NCBI RefSeq assembly: GCF_021431965.1
Contig: NZ_CP090370.1
Location: 558,001 to 622,000, forward strand
DNA from: Erythrobacter sp. SDW2
GTDB taxonomy: Bacteria; Pseudomonadota; Alphaproteobacteria; Sphingomonadales; Sphingomonadaceae
Direction of reading: 5' to 3'
Length of the DNA stretch: 64,000 nt
Every line of letters starts with the position of its first letter. Position 1 is the first letter of the stretch. The notes under the pieces were generated by a model that worked only from the letters and a program-made list of their open reading frames with translations, searched no databases and was not told where the DNA came from. Position numbers and translations under genes: made by a program. Positions 53,902 to 64,000 of the stretch are shown one piece after another.

Positions 53902-55017
53902 TCAGACCGGGTCGGCATAGGTGTCGGGATTGGCGGGGTCGAACATGCGGTGCGACCAGAAGAAGGTGATGACCTCTTCGTCGCCGACGTTCTCGATATT
54001 GTGGGTGTGGAGCGGGATCTGGTCGATCGCGGCGGGTTCGTCGCCCGAGACGCGGAACTCGTGGACCTCGTCGGTCAGCACCTTGCGGATGCGGATTACC
54101 GCTTCGCCCTTCACCACCAGGAACCGCTCGATCAGGTCGTAGTGGAAGTGATCGCCACGCGTCTTGCCGGGGTGGGTGGTTGAAAGGAAGGTGTGGCTGG
54201 CATTGCCGCCCTTGGCGCTCTCGAACAGCCTGCCGCGATGGTCCTCGTTGACCTTGAGCCTGAACGGATAATGCGCCGGATAGGCGGCGGTGCGGTAGCT
54301 GTTGAACAGCGCCAGGTCGAACGGGTCGGAAACGTCCGGGATGATGTTGCCGATGTAGAGCGCGTGGAAGCGCTTGAGCTTCTCGTAGAGCTCGACCACC
54401 CCGGTGTCGCGGCCATGCGGCGCCAGCTTGCCGACCCTGCCGTGCAGCACCGCGTCGATCGCCATCTGTGCCGCCTCGCCGGCATGGAGCAGCTGGACGC
54501 GGCCTTCGGGGTTGAGCGTCGGCTCCCCGCCCTGCCAGATCTGGTCGATCAGCGTGGCGGTGACATTGTTGTAATAGGGCTTGGCGCATTCGCCGAAGAT
54601 ATGCGGCAGCACCAGGTCGGTGAACTTGGGTGCGAACGCCGCCAGCAGTTCGCCCGCGATCCGCTTCGAGCGGCCATAGAAAGTGTCATGCGCAGCATGG
54701 GTCGAATTGGCATAGACGACATGCGGGGCGATCCCTGCTGCCTCGCAACCCGCGATCAGTTGGCGGGCGATGGCCGGGTTGCCTGCCTCGACCTCGGCTT
54801 CCTCGCCGCGGTTGATCCCGGCGAAGTGGAGAATCGCCTCGACGCCCTGCAATGCGTCGGCCAGCGCGGCAGTGTCCTCGAAGGTGGCCCGGTCGATCTG
54901 CACCAATTCATGCTCGGGATCCTCGCCGCGATAGCGCGCGGCGCAGGCCTGGGCGTGGATCCGGGCCGCGGCGTGCCAGCCGAGCAGGCCCTTCGCCCCG
55001 GTGACGGCGATCTTCAT
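53902..55017 (-). CDS. fnlB: UDP-2-acetamido-2,6-dideoxy-hexulose reductase/epimerase (FnlB/WbjC/CapF)
   Basis: 371 residues: an SDR domain (KIAVTGAKGLLGWHAAARI at the start) and a C-terminal cupin (about 250-371) with GDHFHYDLIERFLVVKGE, where a zinc-dependent epimerase site is known in CapF. It reduces the 4-keto group made by FnlA. It overlaps fnlA by four bases (ATGA). Confidence 0.92.
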   Translation of the reverse strand: MKIAVTGAKGLLGWHAAARIHAQACAARYRGEDPEHELVQIDRATFEDTAALADALQGVEAILHFAGINRGEEAEVEAGNPAIARQLIAGCEAAGIAPHVVYANSTHAAHDTFYGRSKRIAGELLAAFAPKFTDLVLPHIFGECAKPYYNNVTATLIDQIWQGGEPTLNPEGRVQLLHAGEAAQMAIDAVLHGRVGKLAPHGRDTGVVELYEKLKRFHALYIGNIIPDVSDPFDLALFNSYRTAAYPAHYPFRLKVNEDHRGRLFESAKGGNASHTFLSTTHPGKTRGDHFHYDLIERFLVVKGEAVIRIRKVLTDEVHEFRVSGDEPAAIDQIPLHTHNIENVGDEEVITFFWSHRMFDPANPDTYADPV

Positions 55018-56042
55018 CGCGCGGCCTGCCAGCTTTCCAGCTCCGCCCGCACTTCGGGCAGCGACAGCAGCAATTCCTTCACGCCCTCCACGGTCAGCCG
55101 CTCGGCATTGTGCGAATGGAAATCCTCCTGCGGCGGTTTGTGTTCGGTGTCGCCTTCGGAGAAATAGGCCGAATAGTTGAGATCGCGCTCGTCGAGCTGC
55201 AGCCGCCAGTATTCGCCCAGATCCTCCGCCGTCGCCAGTTCCTGCTGGCTGGCGAGGGTTTCGTAGAGTTTCTCGGCATGGCGCCAGCCGATCACCTTGA
55301 CCTCGTGGTCCGGTACTTCGAACAGTTCGAGCAGCGCGGTGACAAGGTCCTCGATGGTCGAGGCCGGGGCCTTCTTGATGAACAGATCGCCCTGCCGCGC
55401 CTGGGCGAAGGCGAAGCGGACCAGCTCGACGCTATCGCGCAGCGGCATCAGGAAGCGGGTCATCTTCGGCTCGGTCACCGTGATCGGATCGCCCGCCTTG
55501 ATCTGCCTGATGAACAGCGGGATCACGCTGCCGCGCGAATACATCACATTGCCATAGCGGACGCAGGAGATCGTCGTCCCGCCCGCCCCCACTTCGCGCG
55601 CGGCGGCCTGGGCGTGCTTTTCCATCATCGCCTTGGACATGCCCATGGCATTGATCGGCTGCACCGCCTTGTCGGTCGAGAGGCAGACGAGGCTCTGCAC
55701 CCCGGCCTCGATCGAGGCGCGAATGACGTTTTCCGAACCGATGATATTGGTCCGCACCGCTTCCAGCGGGAAGAATTCGCAACTCGGCACCTGTTTGAGC
55801 GCCGCGGCATGGAACACCGCATCGACGCCTTTCAGCGCCCGCTCGACGCTGCCGCGGTCCCGTATGTCGCCGATGTAATAGCGCACCCGCGGATCGCGCA
55901 GGGCATTGCGCAGCGCGTCCTGCTTTTCTTCATCGCGGCTGAGGATGCGCACTTCGGGCACGCCGTCGTCGAGCAGCGCCCGCAGCATGGTTTTGCCGAA
56001 CGAGCCGGTGCCGCCGGTGATAAGGATGGAATTGAGGCTCAT
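55014..56042 (-). CDS. fnlA: UDP-GlcNAc 4,6-dehydratase/5-epimerase (FnlA/WbjB/CapE)
   Basis: 342 residues, first step to UDP-L-FucNAc. NAD loop LITGGTGSFGKTML, then AALKQVPSCEFFPLEAVRTN and STDKAVQPINAMGMSKAMMEK, where methionine replaces the usual catalytic tyrosine, as in this CapE-type family. The ATG at 56042 starts directly with the Rossmann strand. Confidence 0.92.
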   Translation of the reverse strand: MSLNSILITGGTGSFGKTMLRALLDDGVPEVRILSRDEEKQDALRNALRDPRVRYYIGDIRDRGSVERALKGVDAVFHAAALKQVPSCEFFPLEAVRTNIIGSENVIRASIEAGVQSLVCLSTDKAVQPINAMGMSKAMMEKHAQAAAREVGAGGTTISCVRYGNVMYSRGSVIPLFIRQIKAGDPITVTEPKMTRFLMPLRDSVELVRFAFAQARQGDLFIKKAPASTIEDLVTALLELFEVPDHEVKVIGWRHAEKLYETLASQQELATAEDLGEYWRLQLDERDLNYSAYFSEGDTEHKPPQEDFHSHNAERLTVEGVKELLLSLPEVRAELESWQAAR

Positions 56043-56085
56043 CGATGTCCCGTCAGTGATACCTGGCGTGTTTCGATGCGGCCCT

Positions 56086-56114
56086 AAACGCCCCTCCCCC
56101 CAATGGGAAGGGCG
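56086..56114 (-). terminator. weak Rho-independent terminator after the epimerase gene
   Basis: On the minus strand CGCCCTTCCC pairs with GGGAGGGGCG (56114-56089; one G-T pair), followed by TTT. It lies between the epimerase stop (56121) and fnlA start, so the fnl genes may have their own promoter or attenuated read-through. Confidence 0.5.
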
Positions 56115-56120
56115 CATTTG

Positions 56121-57131
56121 TTACATCGGGCGCGATTGGCCGTGATAGGCGCAGTACCATTCGACAAACCGAGGCACGCCGACGTCGACGGCGGTAGTCG
56201 GCGCATAACCGAGGTCGCGCTGGATCGCGCCGATATCGGCATAGGTCTTGTGCACGTCGCCCGGCTGCATCGGCAGCATTTCGAGCTCGGCCTTGCGCCC
56301 GCAGGCCTGCTCCAGCACTTCGATGACACGCATCAGATGCTCGCTTCGATTGTTGCCGATGTTGTAGAGCGCATGCGGCTTCACCGAGCCGCCGGCCTTT
56401 TCCTCCCCGTCATTGGCAGGTGGATGGTCGAGCGCGGCGACGACGCCCGAAACGATATCGTCGATATAGGTGAAGTCGCGGTACATATCGCCGTGATTGA
56501 ACACCGGGATGCTCTCTCCCGCGAGGATGCGGCGGGTAAAGTTCCACAGCATCATGTCGGGCCGGCCCCAGGGGCCATAGACCGTGAAAAAGCGCAGGCC
56601 CGTCAACGGCAGGCGGAAGAGGTGCGCGTAGGTCTCGCTCATCAGCTCGTCGGCGCGTTTTGTCGCGGCATAGAGCGAGACGGGGTGATCGGCCCGGTCC
56701 TCGACCGCGAAGGGCAACTTGGCGTTGCCGCCATAGACCGAGCTGGAGCTGGCATAGACCATATGCGCCGCGCCCCGGTGCCGGGCGATCTCCAGCAGGT
56801 TCAGGTGCCCGACCAGATTGGACTGCACATAGGCATGCGGGTTCTCGATCGAATAGCGCACCCCCGCTTGCGCTCCGAGATGGACGATCCGCTCGAACGG
56901 CTCGTCCGCCAGTGTCCGTGCCAGCAGCGCGTAGTCGGCGAAATCGAGCTTGTGGAAGACGAAGCGCTCACCCCCCTCGCCACGCAGGCGGGCGAGACGA
57001 GCTTCCTTGAGGCTGACCTGGTAGTAGTCGTTGAGATTGTCGATCCCGACGACTTCGTCCCCGCGCGCCAGCAGGCGGGCTGCGAGTTCCGCGCCGATAA
57101 AGCCCGCTACCCCGGTAATCAGTACGCGCAT
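56121..57131 (-). CDS. UDP-glucuronate 4-epimerase-like NAD-dependent epimerase
   Basis: 336-residue extended SDR. VLITGVAGFIGAELAARLLARGDEVVGIDNLNDYY is the standard start of the GAE (capsular protein I) branch. The active-site YAATK follows ASSSSVYGGN, and TVYGPWGRPDM fits UDP-sugar binding. Gives UDP-GalA from UDP-GlcA, or related epimers. The weak terminator at 56086-56114 follows it. Confidence 0.85.
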   Translation of the reverse strand: MRVLITGVAGFIGAELAARLLARGDEVVGIDNLNDYYQVSLKEARLARLRGEGGERFVFHKLDFADYALLARTLADEPFERIVHLGAQAGVRYSIENPHAYVQSNLVGHLNLLEIARHRGAAHMVYASSSSVYGGNAKLPFAVEDRADHPVSLYAATKRADELMSETYAHLFRLPLTGLRFFTVYGPWGRPDMMLWNFTRRILAGESIPVFNHGDMYRDFTYIDDIVSGVVAALDHPPANDGEEKAGGSVKPHALYNIGNNRSEHLMRVIEVLEQACGRKAELEMLPMQPGDVHKTYADIGAIQRDLGYAPTTAVDVGVPRFVEWYCAYHGQSRPM

Positions 57132-57205
57132 CGTGTTCCTTTCGACCCCGGGCTGCCCGTTGACAGCTAGGGGTGCCCGCCGCTTCTAGCGGCAAGTCGT
57201 GAAAG

Positions 57206-58009
57206 TCAGCTTACGGTGATATCCGGGGCGTCTTCCTGCTTCATCCCGACAACGTGATAGCCGCCATCGACATGGTGGGTCTCGCCGGTCACACCGGAGG
57301 AGAGGTCGGAAAGGAAGTAAAGCCCCGAACCGCCGACATCCTCGATCGTGATATTGCGCCGCAGCGGCGAGTTGTATTCGTTCCATTTGAGGATGTAGCG
57401 GAAGTCGCCGATCCCGCTCGCCGCCAGCGTCTTGACCGGGCCCGCGCTGATCGCGTTGACGCGGATGTTCTGCGGGCCGAGATCGTTGGCAAGATACTTC
57501 ACGCTCGTCTCCAGCGCCGCCTTGGCGACGCCCATGACGTTGTAATGCGGGATGACCTTTTCCGCGCCGTAATAGGTCAGCGTCACGATGCTGCCGCCGT
57601 TGGGCATCATTTCCGCCGCCCGCTTGGCGACGGCCACCAGGCTGTATGCCGAGATGTTCATGGTCATCAGGAAATTCTCGAGGCTGGTGTCGACATACTT
57701 CCCGCGCAGTTCGTTCTTGTCGGAAAAGCCGATCGCGTGGACCACGAAATCGATCGTCTCCCACCGGCGCTTCAGCGTATCGAAGGCGCGGTCGAGTGCT
57801 TCCATATCCGACACGTCGCAATCGAAGCAGAAATCGCTGCCGAGCTGTTCGGCCAGCGGAACAACCCGCTTCGCCAGCGCTTCGCCCTGATAGGAGAAAG
57901 CCAGCTCGGCCCCGTGCTCGGCCAGCTTCTGGGCGATACCCCAGGCGAGCGACTTGTCGTTGGCGAGCCCCATGATGAGCCCGCGCTTGCCTGCCATCAG
58001 ACCGGTCAT
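57206..58009 (-). CDS. fabI: enoyl-ACP reductase (NADH)
   Basis: Last step of each fatty acid elongation cycle. 267 residues. GLANDKSLAWGIA at 14-26 and the catalytic Y146, Y156 and K163 (YYGAEKVIPHYNVMGVAK) are at the same positions as in E. coli FabI. It lies downstream of the YihY gene on the same strand with a 21-base gap. Confidence 0.96.
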   Translation of the reverse strand: MTGLMAGKRGLIMGLANDKSLAWGIAQKLAEHGAELAFSYQGEALAKRVVPLAEQLGSDFCFDCDVSDMEALDRAFDTLKRRWETIDFVVHAIGFSDKNELRGKYVDTSLENFLMTMNISAYSLVAVAKRAAEMMPNGGSIVTLTYYGAEKVIPHYNVMGVAKAALETSVKYLANDLGPQNIRVNAISAGPVKTLAASGIGDFRYILKWNEYNSPLRRNITIEDVGGSGLYFLSDLSSGVTGETHHVDGGYHVVGMKQEDAPDITVS

Positions 58010-58030
58010 ATCCAGATTACTCCCTGCCCA

Positions 58031-58888
58031 TCATTCTTGGATCGCATGGCCTTCGACCCCGGTCTTGTCGGCGCGGTCGCTTTCTTCCTCGGGCGTCTCG
58101 GCCAGCGCCGCATTCAATTCCGCGCCGATAACGACCCCGAGCCCGACAAGCCAGAAAAAGAACATCGCGACCATGATCCCCGCCAGCGAGCCGTAGGTCA
58201 GATCGTATGAAAAGAACCGTGCGAGAACAATGGGCATGGCGAGCGTGACCGCGATCCACCAGACTGTGACGAGCAATGCGCCCGGCCACTTGGGATAGCG
58301 TTTTCCGCGATACTTGGCCGGGGTCAGCGTAAGAAACAGCAGGAAGATCGATCCGTACAATCCCAGCGCGGGGACCAGCCGGGACAGCGTCAATTCGCTC
58401 AGAATGTTCGCCAGCTGGGGCACGTAGGCGCCGATGAACTGTTGCGCCGCAGTGATCATGAAGCTGGCGATCAGGGACAGCATCAGCAGCAGCACTGCTC
58501 CAACGATCACCCCCATCGAAAGCAGGCGGTATTGCCAGAAGGCCCTCACAGCGTGGGTGCCGTAGGCGCGGCGCAGGATATCGCGGATGGTCTCGATCAG
58601 GCTGCCGACGGTCCACAGGCCGACCGCGCCCCCGATCCACAACAACCAACCGCTCCGGGCGTCGAGAACTTCGCGCGCCACGGGCCCGATCGTTCTGGCG
58701 ACGGTGGGCGGCAAGGCCCGCAGGACCGCATCCAGCGTGGCCGCCCGCTCGCTGTTCTCGCCAACAAAGGAGAAAATCGCGGCGCCGGTGATGAAAAACG
58801 GGAATATCGCAATCATCGCCAGATAGGCGAGATTGCCGGCGTGGATGAACCCGTCGTTATAGGTGCCGACCGCGACCCTTTTGAACAC
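58031..58888 (-). CDS. YihY/BrkB family inner-membrane protein, start uncertain
   Basis: 285 residues from the first usable start, a GTG at 58888, with six membrane helices and family phrases VAVGTYNDGFIHAGNLAYLA and GSLAGIMVAMFFFWLVGLGVVIGAELNA. The frame remains open and coding-like upstream to 59047 (PTPEARRHEASLQGRIVREVGPGTRAFEV), as in relatives, but has no ATG, GTG or TTG there. A one-base loss after an out-of-frame ATG, or a rare start, would explain it. Function of the family is unsettled. Confidence 0.8.
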   Translation of the reverse strand: MFKRVAVGTYNDGFIHAGNLAYLAMIAIFPFFITGAAIFSFVGENSERAATLDAVLRALPPTVARTIGPVAREVLDARSGWLLWIGGAVGLWTVGSLIETIRDILRRAYGTHAVRAFWQYRLLSMGVIVGAVLLLMLSLIASFMITAAQQFIGAYVPQLANILSELTLSRLVPALGLYGSIFLLFLTLTPAKYRGKRYPKWPGALLVTVWWIAVTLAMPIVLARFFSYDLTYGSLAGIMVAMFFFWLVGLGVVIGAELNAALAETPEEESDRADKTGVEGHAIQE

Positions 58889-59047
58889 CTCGAAGGCGCG
58901 CGTGCCGGGGCCGACTTCGCGGACTATCCGGCCTTGCAGGCTCGCCTCGTGGCGGCGCGCCTCGGGGGTCGGAGACTGGACTTCACGTTCCTCGGGGTCG
59001 GGAATGTCATCCTCGGGGATACGGCCCTCCCTTTCCGGCTGGTGCGG

Positions 59048-59992
59048 CTAGACACCTAGAATGACGCGCGGATTGGCCGAATCGTTCCAGTCTTTCAACC
59101 TCTCGCTGAGTTCGGTGAGGTCTTCGGGCAGGCTGATTTCCAGCTTGACCAGCTGGTCGCCGCGCTTGCCCGACTTGTCGCTGAAGCCCTTGCCGCCCAG
59201 CCGCATGACTGTGCCGCCCGACGTGCCGGGTTTGATGGTCAGCATCACCGGCCCATCGACCGTGGGCACCTTGACCTTGGCCCCGTGGACCGCCTCACTG
59301 AGCGTCAGCGGCAGGTCGAGCCGGACGTTGTTGCCGTCGCGCTCGAAGAACTTGTGTGGCTCGACGGTGATGGTGACGATCCCGTCGCCGGCTCCGCCCG
59401 GGCCCTGTTCGCCCTTGCCCTTGAGCCGCATCTGGGTGCCGTCCTCGACCCCGGCCGGGAGCTTCAGATCGATGGTCTTGCCATCGGCCAGAGTGATCCG
59501 CTGGTCGCGCCGGGTCGCCGCGTCGACGAAAGGCACCTTGAGCCGGTAAGCGATGTCGCCGCCCTTGCGCGGCGGTGGCGGGCTGCGCCGACCGAACGGC
59601 GAACCGCTGCTGCGGGCACGGCCGCCCCCGCCGCCGAACAGCCCGTCGAATATGTCGCCGAGGTCGATGTCGTCGGTGCCGAAGCCCTGGAAATCCTCGG
59701 GCCGGTACTGCCGCTGGCCGCCCCCGCCTCCGAAGCCACCACGACCCATCCCGGAGAAGGGATTGGCCGGGTTGCCGTCGGCGTCGATCTCGCCGCGGTC
59801 GAACTGTGCCCGCCTGGCCTTGTCGGACAGCAGGTCATAGGCCTGCGTCACCTTGGAGAACCGCTCGGCGGCGTCGGGCTTGTCCTTGTTGCGATCGGGA
59901 TGCAGCTCCTTGGCGAGCTTGCGATAGGCGCTCTTGATCTCCGCCTCGGTGGCGGTGCGCGATACGCCAAGGGTGGAATAGGGATCGGCCAT
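59048..59992 (-). CDS. DnaJ-like co-chaperone (CbpA type, no zinc finger)
   Basis: 314 residues. J domain (1-70) with HPD in KELHPDRNKD; a Gly/Phe-rich linker (about 80-140) and two C-terminal peptide-binding domains (YRLKVPFVDAATRRDQRITL and later). The cysteine-rich zinc domain is missing, so it is a class B protein such as CbpA. It stimulates DnaK. It stands divergent from gmd and upstream of yihY. Confidence 0.9.
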   Translation of the reverse strand: MADPYSTLGVSRTATEAEIKSAYRKLAKELHPDRNKDKPDAAERFSKVTQAYDLLSDKARRAQFDRGEIDADGNPANPFSGMGRGGFGGGGGQRQYRPEDFQGFGTDDIDLGDIFDGLFGGGGGRARSSGSPFGRRSPPPPRKGGDIAYRLKVPFVDAATRRDQRITLADGKTIDLKLPAGVEDGTQMRLKGKGEQGPGGAGDGIVTITVEPHKFFERDGNNVRLDLPLTLSEAVHGAKVKVPTVDGPVMLTIKPGTSGGTVMRLGGKGFSDKSGKRGDQLVKLEISLPEDLTELSERLKDWNDSANPRVILGV

Positions 59993-60070
59993 GCTGTGTT
60001 AGCTAGGTGTAACAGTGGACAGGTGCAAGCATCCCTTTACCGTGCGTTCCAGCCGGTTATGGAACCGTGA

Positions 60071-61162
<1,092 letters not shown>

Positions 61163-61169
61163 CGTGCCG

Positions 61170-61961
61170 CTACGTCGGCTGGGTGAGCAACGCCCTGCCC
61201 GAAGTGCAGGTGATGGACGCGATATCGTCGACCAGAGCGCAGGATCCGGCAGGAACAGCCGCGCCCGCGACGGTGTAATCGCCTTCGATCGGGATCAGCA
61301 GCAAGCGGTCCCGATATCGCGCCATGGTTTGCTCGCCGGGCACACCGGCGATCCGGTCGAGCCGGAAGTGTCGGCCCTCGTGCAAGGTGCGTTCATCCCA
61401 TGGTCGCCCGCCGTCGCGGGCGCGCTTGGCGTAAGTCTCACGCTTCGCCACCGCCAGCGCCTCGTCAAGATGCAGCGGGCGCGGGCGACCGTAGTCATAG
61501 AGGCGATAGGTGATGTCCGAATTCTGCTGCACCTCGATCAGCGAGATACCCGGGCCGATGGCATGGATCGTTCCCGCTGGCAGGTAGAAGAAGTCCCCCG
61601 GCGCAACTTCGTGCCAGGTGAGCATCTGCTCGATCGAACCATCGAGCGCCGCTGCGCGCAGGGCATCCTCGCTGACCTCTTCGGCGAGCCCGATGGCGAG
61701 TTGCGCGCCCGGTTCGGCATCGAGGATGATCCAGCACTCCTCCTTGCCGCGCATGCCCTCGGGAGCCTGCGCGTCGCTCGGGTGGACCTGGACCGAGAGC
61801 TTCTCGCTGGTGAACAGGTATTTGACCAGCAGGTCAGGCAGCTCGGCAGGCGGATCGAACCAGATTTCCCCGATGCGTGTGTCGCTGTCATCGGCGAAGG
61901 GGGCGGGCAGTTGTTCGCGGCCCCAGACCTTTTCGACCCTGTGGGTAGGCAGCAATTGCAT
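61170..61961 (-). CDS. manA: mannose-6-phosphate isomerase, class I
   Basis: Converts fructose-6-P to mannose-6-P. 263 residues, a minimal class I enzyme: WGREQLPAPF, the zinc region VQVHPSDAQAPEGMRGKEECW, and GTIHAIGPGISLIEVQ. ATG at 61961 overlaps the manC stop (TGATG); GTG at 61964 is equally possible. With manC and gmd it makes GDP-mannose derivatives. Confidence 0.9.
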   Translation of the reverse strand: MQLLPTHRVEKVWGREQLPAPFADDSDTRIGEIWFDPPAELPDLLVKYLFTSEKLSVQVHPSDAQAPEGMRGKEECWIILDAEPGAQLAIGLAEEVSEDALRAAALDGSIEQMLTWHEVAPGDFFYLPAGTIHAIGPGISLIEVQQNSDITYRLYDYGRPRPLHLDEALAVAKRETYAKRARDGGRPWDERTLHEGRHFRLDRIAGVPGEQTMARYRDRLLLIPIEGDYTVAGAAVPAGSCALVDDIASITCTSGRALLTQPT

Positions 61962-62977
61962 CACTGGCCCTTGGCTCCCGGCAACTTGCCGACGCTCTGT
62001 GCGCCTTCACGGGACATCACCAGCACTTCGTCACCATCGACCACCACGATGATGTCGCTGAGGCCGACGACGGAGACGCGCGGGCCGTCGCTGTCGATCA
62101 CGACATTGGCGGCATCGAGCAGGTCGGCGCGCCCTACAGATTTCTCACCGCGCGCTTCGACCAGCGCCTGCCAGTTGCCGATATCGGACCAGCCCATCGC
62201 CACCGGCACCATCGCCTTGCGGCCAGTGGGTTCCATCACGGCGTAGTCGATGCTGTCGCCTTCGATGGCGGCGAAGGCAACGCTGTCTGGCCGAAACGCA
62301 CCGCCGGTTTCGGAGCCCCCTGCCACAGCCTTGGCGACAGCTGCTGCCATGGCCGGGCGATGCGCGGCGAGTTCTTCGAGCAAGCGGCCGGCGGTGAACA
62401 GGAAAATTCCGCCGTTCCAGCTGTATCCGCCATCGGCGAGGAAGCCTTGCGCGGTTGGGAGATCGGGCTTCTCCACGAAGCGGTCGATCCTGTATCCCCC
62501 CGCGAGCGGTTCGCCGCGCTTGATGTAGCCGTAGCCGGTCTCCGGTCGCTCGGCGGCGATACCCATGCTGACCAGCCAGCCTGAGCGGGCCAGCCCTGCC
62601 CCGACTTCAGCCGCCGCGACAAATGGGGCAGTATCGGCGATGTAGTGATCGCTCGGGCACACCAGCATCACGGCATCGGCCGGTAGACGATGTGCCGCGA
62701 GTGCGATGGCTGGCGCGGTGTTGCGACCCATCGGTTCGGCCACCACCGACAGGCCTGCACCGCCCTGTTCGCGGATCAGCGGCAAATACGCTTCGCCTGT
62801 CACCACCATCGGTGCGGCAAAGCGGGCCGTGTCGGCGACACGATCGAGCGTCTGTTGGAACAGCGTCCGTTCGCCCAGCAGCGGCAGGAACGGCTTCGGC
62901 TTCGCCGGCCGGCTGCGCGGCCACAGCCGCGTGCCGCCGCCGCCGCACAAAATGACAGGATGGATCAGGGCATTCAT
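61961..62977 (-). CDS. manC: mannose-1-phosphate guanylyltransferase
   Basis: Makes GDP-mannose. 338 residues. Nucleotidyltransferase start [28 protein letters not shown], then [14 protein letters not shown] and FVEKPD. It has only the pyrophosphorylase part; the isomerase part found in bifunctional ManC/AlgA is here the separate gene manA. The ATG at 62977 is chosen at MNALIHPVI. Confidence 0.92.
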   Translation of the reverse strand: MNALIHPVILCGGGGTRLWPRSRPAKPKPFLPLLGERTLFQQTLDRVADTARFAAPMVVTGEAYLPLIREQGGAGLSVVAEPMGRNTAPAIALAAHRLPADAVMLVCPSDHYIADTAPFVAAAEVGAGLARSGWLVSMGIAAERPETGYGYIKRGEPLAGGYRIDRFVEKPDLPTAQGFLADGGYSWNGGIFLFTAGRLLEELAAHRPAMAAAVAKAVAGGSETGGAFRPDSVAFAAIEGDSIDYAVMEPTGRKAMVPVAMGWSDIGNWQALVEARGEKSVGRADLLDAANVVIDSDGPRVSVVGLSDIIVVVDGDEVLVMSREGAQSVGKLPGAKGQ

Positions 62978-63070
62978 TGCCCAGCCCGTTACCACAAATT
63001 CTCCCAAGAAAAGGTGTCATTGCAGTGCATGGGTGACGGGAGTAGGCGCGTCGATGAAGGAAACAGGCCC

Positions 63071-63676
63071 ATGACACCGCTCGAAACCAGCGAAATTCCC
63101 GATACCGATCCCATCGCACTGTTCGCTGCCTGGATGGCCGAAGCCCGCGCCAGCGAGATCAACGATTCGAACGCCATGGCGCTGGCGACGGCGACGCCCG
63201 AAGGCGTTCCTTCGGTGCGGATGGTGCTGCTGAAGGATCACGGGCCGCAGGGCTTCACCTTCTATACCAATGCGGAAAGCCGCAAGGGGCAGGAGATCCG
63301 CGCCAATGCCCGCGCCGCGCTGCTGTTCCACTGGAAGAGCCTGCGCCGCCAGATCCGCATCGAAGGTCCGCTGAGCGAAGTCGCACCGGAGGTGGCGGAC
63401 GAGTATTTCCATTCGCGGGCGCGCGATTCGCAATTCGGCGCCGTCGCTTCCGACCAGTCGCGCCCGCTCCCTGACCGGCGGGTTTTTGTCGATCGCTTTG
63501 CCGAGGCACAGGCGCGTTTCGGCGATGGCGAGATCGAGCGTCCCAGGCACTGGACCGGCTTCACCGTCACGCCGGAACGGATCGAGTTCTGGCAGGACCG
63601 GCCCAACCGTCTGCACGATCGTCGCCAGTTCGTCCGTTCGGGCGGGGGCTGGACCAGCACCTTGCTCTACCCATGA
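63071..63676 (+). CDS. pdxH: pyridoxamine 5'-phosphate oxidase
   Basis: FMN enzyme that makes pyridoxal phosphate. 201 residues. [43 protein letters not shown] and the C-terminal [15 protein letters not shown] are standard. The ATG at 63071 follows AAGGAA. PLP from this gene is needed by the locus's own aminotransferase and by many others. It overlaps the CDF gene (ATGA). Confidence 0.95.
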   Translation: MTPLETSEIPDTDPIALFAAWMAEARASEINDSNAMALATATPEGVPSVRMVLLKDHGPQGFTFYTNAESRKGQEIRANARAALLFHWKSLRRQIRIEGPLSEVAPEVADEYFHSRARDSQFGAVASDQSRPLPDRRVFVDRFAEAQARFGDGEIERPRHWTGFTVTPERIEFWQDRPNRLHDRRQFVRSGGGWTSTLLYP

Positions 63677-64000
63677 GCGAGAACCGCCACCTGCTTGCCC
63701 GAAGCGCTGCCGTGGCATCGATCACGGTCGCCGTGATCCTGGTGATGCTCAAGACCTGGGCGACGCTGCGCACCGGCTCGACCGCCATGCTCGGCAGTCT
63801 CGCCGATTCGGCGCTCGACCTCATCGCCAGCCTGGCGACGCTGGTCGGGGTCTGGATCGCTTCGCAGCCAGCCGATGACAACCATCGCTTCGGGCACGGC
63901 AAGGCCGAGGCGCTGGCGGCGATTTTCCAGGTCATGCTGATCGCGCTCTCGGCCTCGGGCATCGCCTTTCGCGCCGTCAGCAAGCTGATCGAAGGCGGCC
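63673..64000 (+). CDS. cation diffusion facilitator (CDF) transporter, 3' end cut by window
   Basis: The first 109 residues. Membrane helix 1 (about 12-28) and 2 with the metal site pair D45-x3-D49 ([12 protein letters not shown]), then [11 protein letters not shown], the typical loop of Zn/Fe CDF exporters. The rest lies outside. Start ATG overlaps the pdxH stop. Confidence 0.9.
   Translation, partial: MSENRHLLARSAAVASITVAVILVMLKTWATLRTGSTAMLGSLADSALDLIASLATLVGVWIASQPADDNHRFGHGKAEALAAIFQVMLIALSASGIAFRAVSKLIEGG

Noticed and set aside
57150-57200. Terminator after the fabI-side gap (GCCGCT-TCT-AGCGGC)
   Set aside because: 6-bp stem without a T run in either direction.

Overview
The window looks like the chromosome of a GC-rich alphaproteobacterium, most probably a sphingomonad of the Erythrobacter/Altererythrobacter type. 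This is inferred from protein families and gene order, not from a search. Supporting signs are a TrcR (DUF1013) cell-cycle regulator, a SUV3-like helicase, a CarD regulator, a CtrA-type box (TTAA-N7-TTAA), dense clusters of the CcrM site GANTC, and the ATP-dependent ligase/exonuclease pair common in this class. No rRNA, tRNA, CRISPR array, insertion sequence or prophage was found.

Layout, part 1 (about 1-33 kb) is mainly housekeeping. It holds a Sua5-type tRNA t6A enzyme (cut by the left edge), two envelope proteins, carD, fdxA, an S4 protein coupled to a SUV3-like helicase, an M23 peptidase with a CtrA box, and the overlapping run hemB / GNAT / spermidine-synthase-like membrane protein / gamma carbonic anhydrase. 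At 12.5-13.05 kb is a small AT-richer islet. It carries a candidate structured RNA (minus strand, with its own promoter and terminator), divergent from a stand-alone Cas2/VapD-fold (SinR-family) protein. After it come a DNA repair pair (ligase and ligase-associated exonuclease), clpA, a quinone oxidoreductase and GST pair, an LpxH-like phosphatase with a glycosyltransferase, trcR, an acyl-CoA ligase, and a bactofilin overlapping an M23 peptidase. The plus-strand series nadD-rsfS-rlmH-envC-like-ctpA-dsbB-coq7 closes this part.

Part 2 (33.3-57.1 kb, with gmd-manA-manC at 60.1-63.0 kb) is a surface polysaccharide locus. It encodes precursor routes to UDP-ManNAc and UDP-ManNAcA (wecB, wecC), a bacillosamine-type amino sugar (PglF-like dehydratase, DegT aminotransferase), UDP-L-FucNAc (fnlA, fnlB, fnlC), a UDP-glucuronate 4-epimerase-like enzyme, and GDP-mannose / GDP-4-keto-6-deoxymannose (manA, manC, gmd). 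Assembly functions are a PglC-like initiating transferase, a WbuB-like and another GT4 glycosyltransferase, an acetyltransferase, a sulfotransferase, a Wzx-type flippase, two polymerase/ligase-like membrane proteins, an outer-membrane export lipoprotein, and a Wzc/ExoP-type co-polymerase with tyrosine kinase. The last of these is split by a one-base frameshift in an A6 run. A second damaged gene (45.7-46.2 kb) looks like a sulfotransferase remnant.

Part 3 (57.2-64 kb) returns to housekeeping: fabI, a YihY/BrkB membrane protein whose coding signal runs past its first usable start, a DnaJ-like co-chaperone, pdxH, and a CDF transporter cut by the right edge.

The most unusual signals are the RNA / Cas2-like islet, the two intergenic GANTC clusters (six and seven sites) built partly from inverted repeats, and the co-polymerase frameshift.
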